Source: Paenibacillus sp. FSL K6-3182
GTDB lineage: Bacteria; Bacillota; Bacilli; Paenibacillales; Paenibacillaceae
Assembly: GCF_037976325.1 (NCBI RefSeq)
Contig: NZ_CP150265.1
Location: 4,521,501 to 4,585,500 of the forward strand
Direction of reading: 5' to 3'
DNA length: 64,000 bases
Position 1 is the stretch's first letter. Every line of letters begins with the position of its first letter. The notes below the pieces were generated by a model. It was not told where the DNA came from. It searched no databases and was given only the letters and a program-made list of their open reading frames with translations. A program made the position numbers and the translations under genes. Below are positions 63,207 to 64,000 of the stretch, piece after piece.

Positions 63207-63644
63207 TCACTTCGTCAGCCCATCGAATATAGATACGACCATTCGAATGCCTTCACTTGACATATTTTGCAGCAAACCAGAGGTTGAATCTGCGATCTTA
63301 TTTACTGCTGGCTGGTCGCTCTTAAGCGGAAGACCAGGCATCCTTTCATTTTCGGCAGGAAAGGTTTCGGCCGTTTCTCCTATAGTTTCGTCATCATATG
63401 CAGCAAGTCGCTTTAGTTCTTTAAGCTCCTGCTCAAGCTGGGCAATCTTTTGCTGCTGTTCCTTCTGAAAATCATTAACTGGCTGCACATTCTGCTCTGT
63501 CTGCGGAATCTCTGTGTACCCGCTTGAGCCTTCTATAGGTCCATATATACGCTCGATGCCCGAAGAGGACATATCAATGCCATACATGATGATTATCGCC
63601 AAAGCACCACCTAGCACCGTCCATTTTAGCGCATTTCGTTTCAC
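63207..63644 (-). CDS. YqxA-like single-TM protein between spoIIP and lepA
   Basis: 145 residues from GTG 63644. One N-terminal helix (about residues 7-24, LKWTVLGGALAIIIMYGIDM), then SSGIERIYGPIEGSSGY, a coiled-coil-like Gln/Glu/Lys stretch (about 59-82) and a C-terminal helix with MVVSIFDGL. Its place between spoIIP and lepA equals that of yqxA in B. subtilis, and the anchor plus GIERIYGP recall that family (DUF3679-like, role unknown). GGAGGGGG lies upstream with rather long spacing. Confidence 0.72.
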   Translation of the reverse strand: MKRNALKWTVLGGALAIIIMYGIDMSSSGIERIYGPIEGSSGYTEIPQTEQNVQPVNDFQKEQQQKIAQLEQELKELKRLAAYDDETIGETAETFPAENERMPGLPLKSDQPAVNKIADSTSGLLQNMSSEGIRMVVSIFDGLTK

Positions 63645-63661
63645 TTATTCTTCGCCCCCTC

Positions 63662-64000
63662 CTACTTTTTTGTTGATGCCTTCTCGTCTGCCCAGTAAAT
63701 TTCGGAAATAACTGCTGCCAGCGCATCCGCTGTTCGATAGGACTCTTCGAGGGTGTTGTCTACGCCCCCTACTTCTATAAGCACATTATCCTCAGCTAGC
63801 GATTGATTGTATTCGGCATTGCCTGATGAGGCTGTTTTGCCCCAAATTCCGCGAGAGATGCCTGGATATTTTTTTTCGAGCGCTTCATGGATTTTTGTCG
63901 CAAAGGCTTCATTTTTTTCCCAATTGGGATTTTTATGGCCGATAATGAAATAAACCTGCGCGTAGCTTTTGCCATCAATATCGATGGTCGTTTCTTTCCG
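63662..64000 (-). CDS. spoIIP: Stage II sporulation protein P (C-terminal part)
   Basis: The last 112 codons of a gene that continues beyond the window. The frame reads VYFIIGHKNPNWEKNEAFAT, RGIWGKTASSGNAEYNQSLA and NVLIEVGGVDNTLEESYRT, typical of the SpoIIP amidase/endopeptidase catalytic domain. Glu in VLIEVGG is the conserved catalytic-type residue and the VGG-N pattern recalls amidase_3 folds. Known: it cleaves peptidoglycan with SpoIID during engulfment. The YqxA-like gene follows. Confidence 0.93.
   Translation of the reverse strand, partial: RKETTIDIDGKSYAQVYFIIGHKNPNWEKNEAFATKIHEALEKKYPGISRGIWGKTASSGNAEYNQSLAEDNVLIEVGGVDNTLEESYRTADALAAVISEIYWADEKASTKK

Noticed and set aside
1..64000. 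CRISPR array, insertion sequence, prophage or defence island
   Set aside because: No regularly spaced repeats, transposase, integrase or restriction/abortive-infection genes were seen; the window is mainly conserved core genome.

Overview
The window reads as chromosome of an endospore-forming Bacillota, most likely Paenibacillus or a close relative. Gene content and order follow the Bacillus subtilis spoIIP-lepA-hrcA-dnaK-floA-yqfD-era-recO-glyQS-dnaG-sigA region almost gene for gene. It departs from it in several ways: an addAB block beside rpsU, an MFS pump between recO and glyQ, an M50 protease between prmA and rsmE, and no ccpN between glyS and yqfL. No rRNA, tRNA, CRISPR array, insertion sequence or prophage was seen.

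Left part (1-12.7 kb) is accessory and mixed in strand. It holds an edge-truncated ORF, a small Cys/His protein, a PAS-PAS-HTH regulator, helD, a queuosine-precursor transporter behind a preQ1-I riboswitch, an ABC ATPase overlapping a membrane-anchored alpha/beta hydrolase, the small alarmone synthetase RelP, three small conserved genes and a secreted subtilase. RNase P RNA (rnpB) lies at 12256-12666 on the minus strand.

From 12.7 kb onward nearly everything is on the minus strand, so transcription runs from high to low coordinates. In that direction: spoIIP (3' end only), yqxA-like, lepA, hemW, a GNAT, then the CIRCE-controlled hrcA-grpE-dnaK-dnaJ heat-shock genes, two small genes, a decayed ABC ATPase gene (plus strand), prmA, an M50 protease, rsmE, mtaB, a Nudix hydrolase, yqeW (plus strand), an RlmI-like methyltransferase, addB-addA, an anchored protein of unknown role, a HIT protein, rpsU-yqeY, the envelope-stress nfeD-floA genes behind a near-perfect sigma-W promoter, the sporulation pair yqfC-yqfD, phoH-pgpH-ybeY-dgkA-cdd-era-yqzL-recO, an MFS pump, T-box-controlled glyQ-glyS, yqfL, yqxD, dnaG-sigA, and a membrane gene coupled to trmK and the Nif3 gene.

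These genes cover replication and transcription initiation (dnaG, sigA), translation and RNA modification (glyQS, rpsU, lepA, rsmE, mtaB, trmK, prmA, ybeY, rnpB), DNA repair (addAB, recO), protein folding (hrcA operon), membrane organisation (floA/nfeD) and sporulation (spoIIP, yqfC, yqfD).

I found no convincing undescribed multi-gene system. The best second looks are the preQ1 riboswitch, the sigma-W promoter, a likely ATT start codon on yqxD, a decayed ABC gene inside the dnaJ-prmA interval, a long hairpin before recO, a palindrome upstream of the PAS-HTH regulator, and several small genes without known function. Start codons were moved from the longest ORF wherever a Shine-Dalgarno site or family length favoured an internal start.
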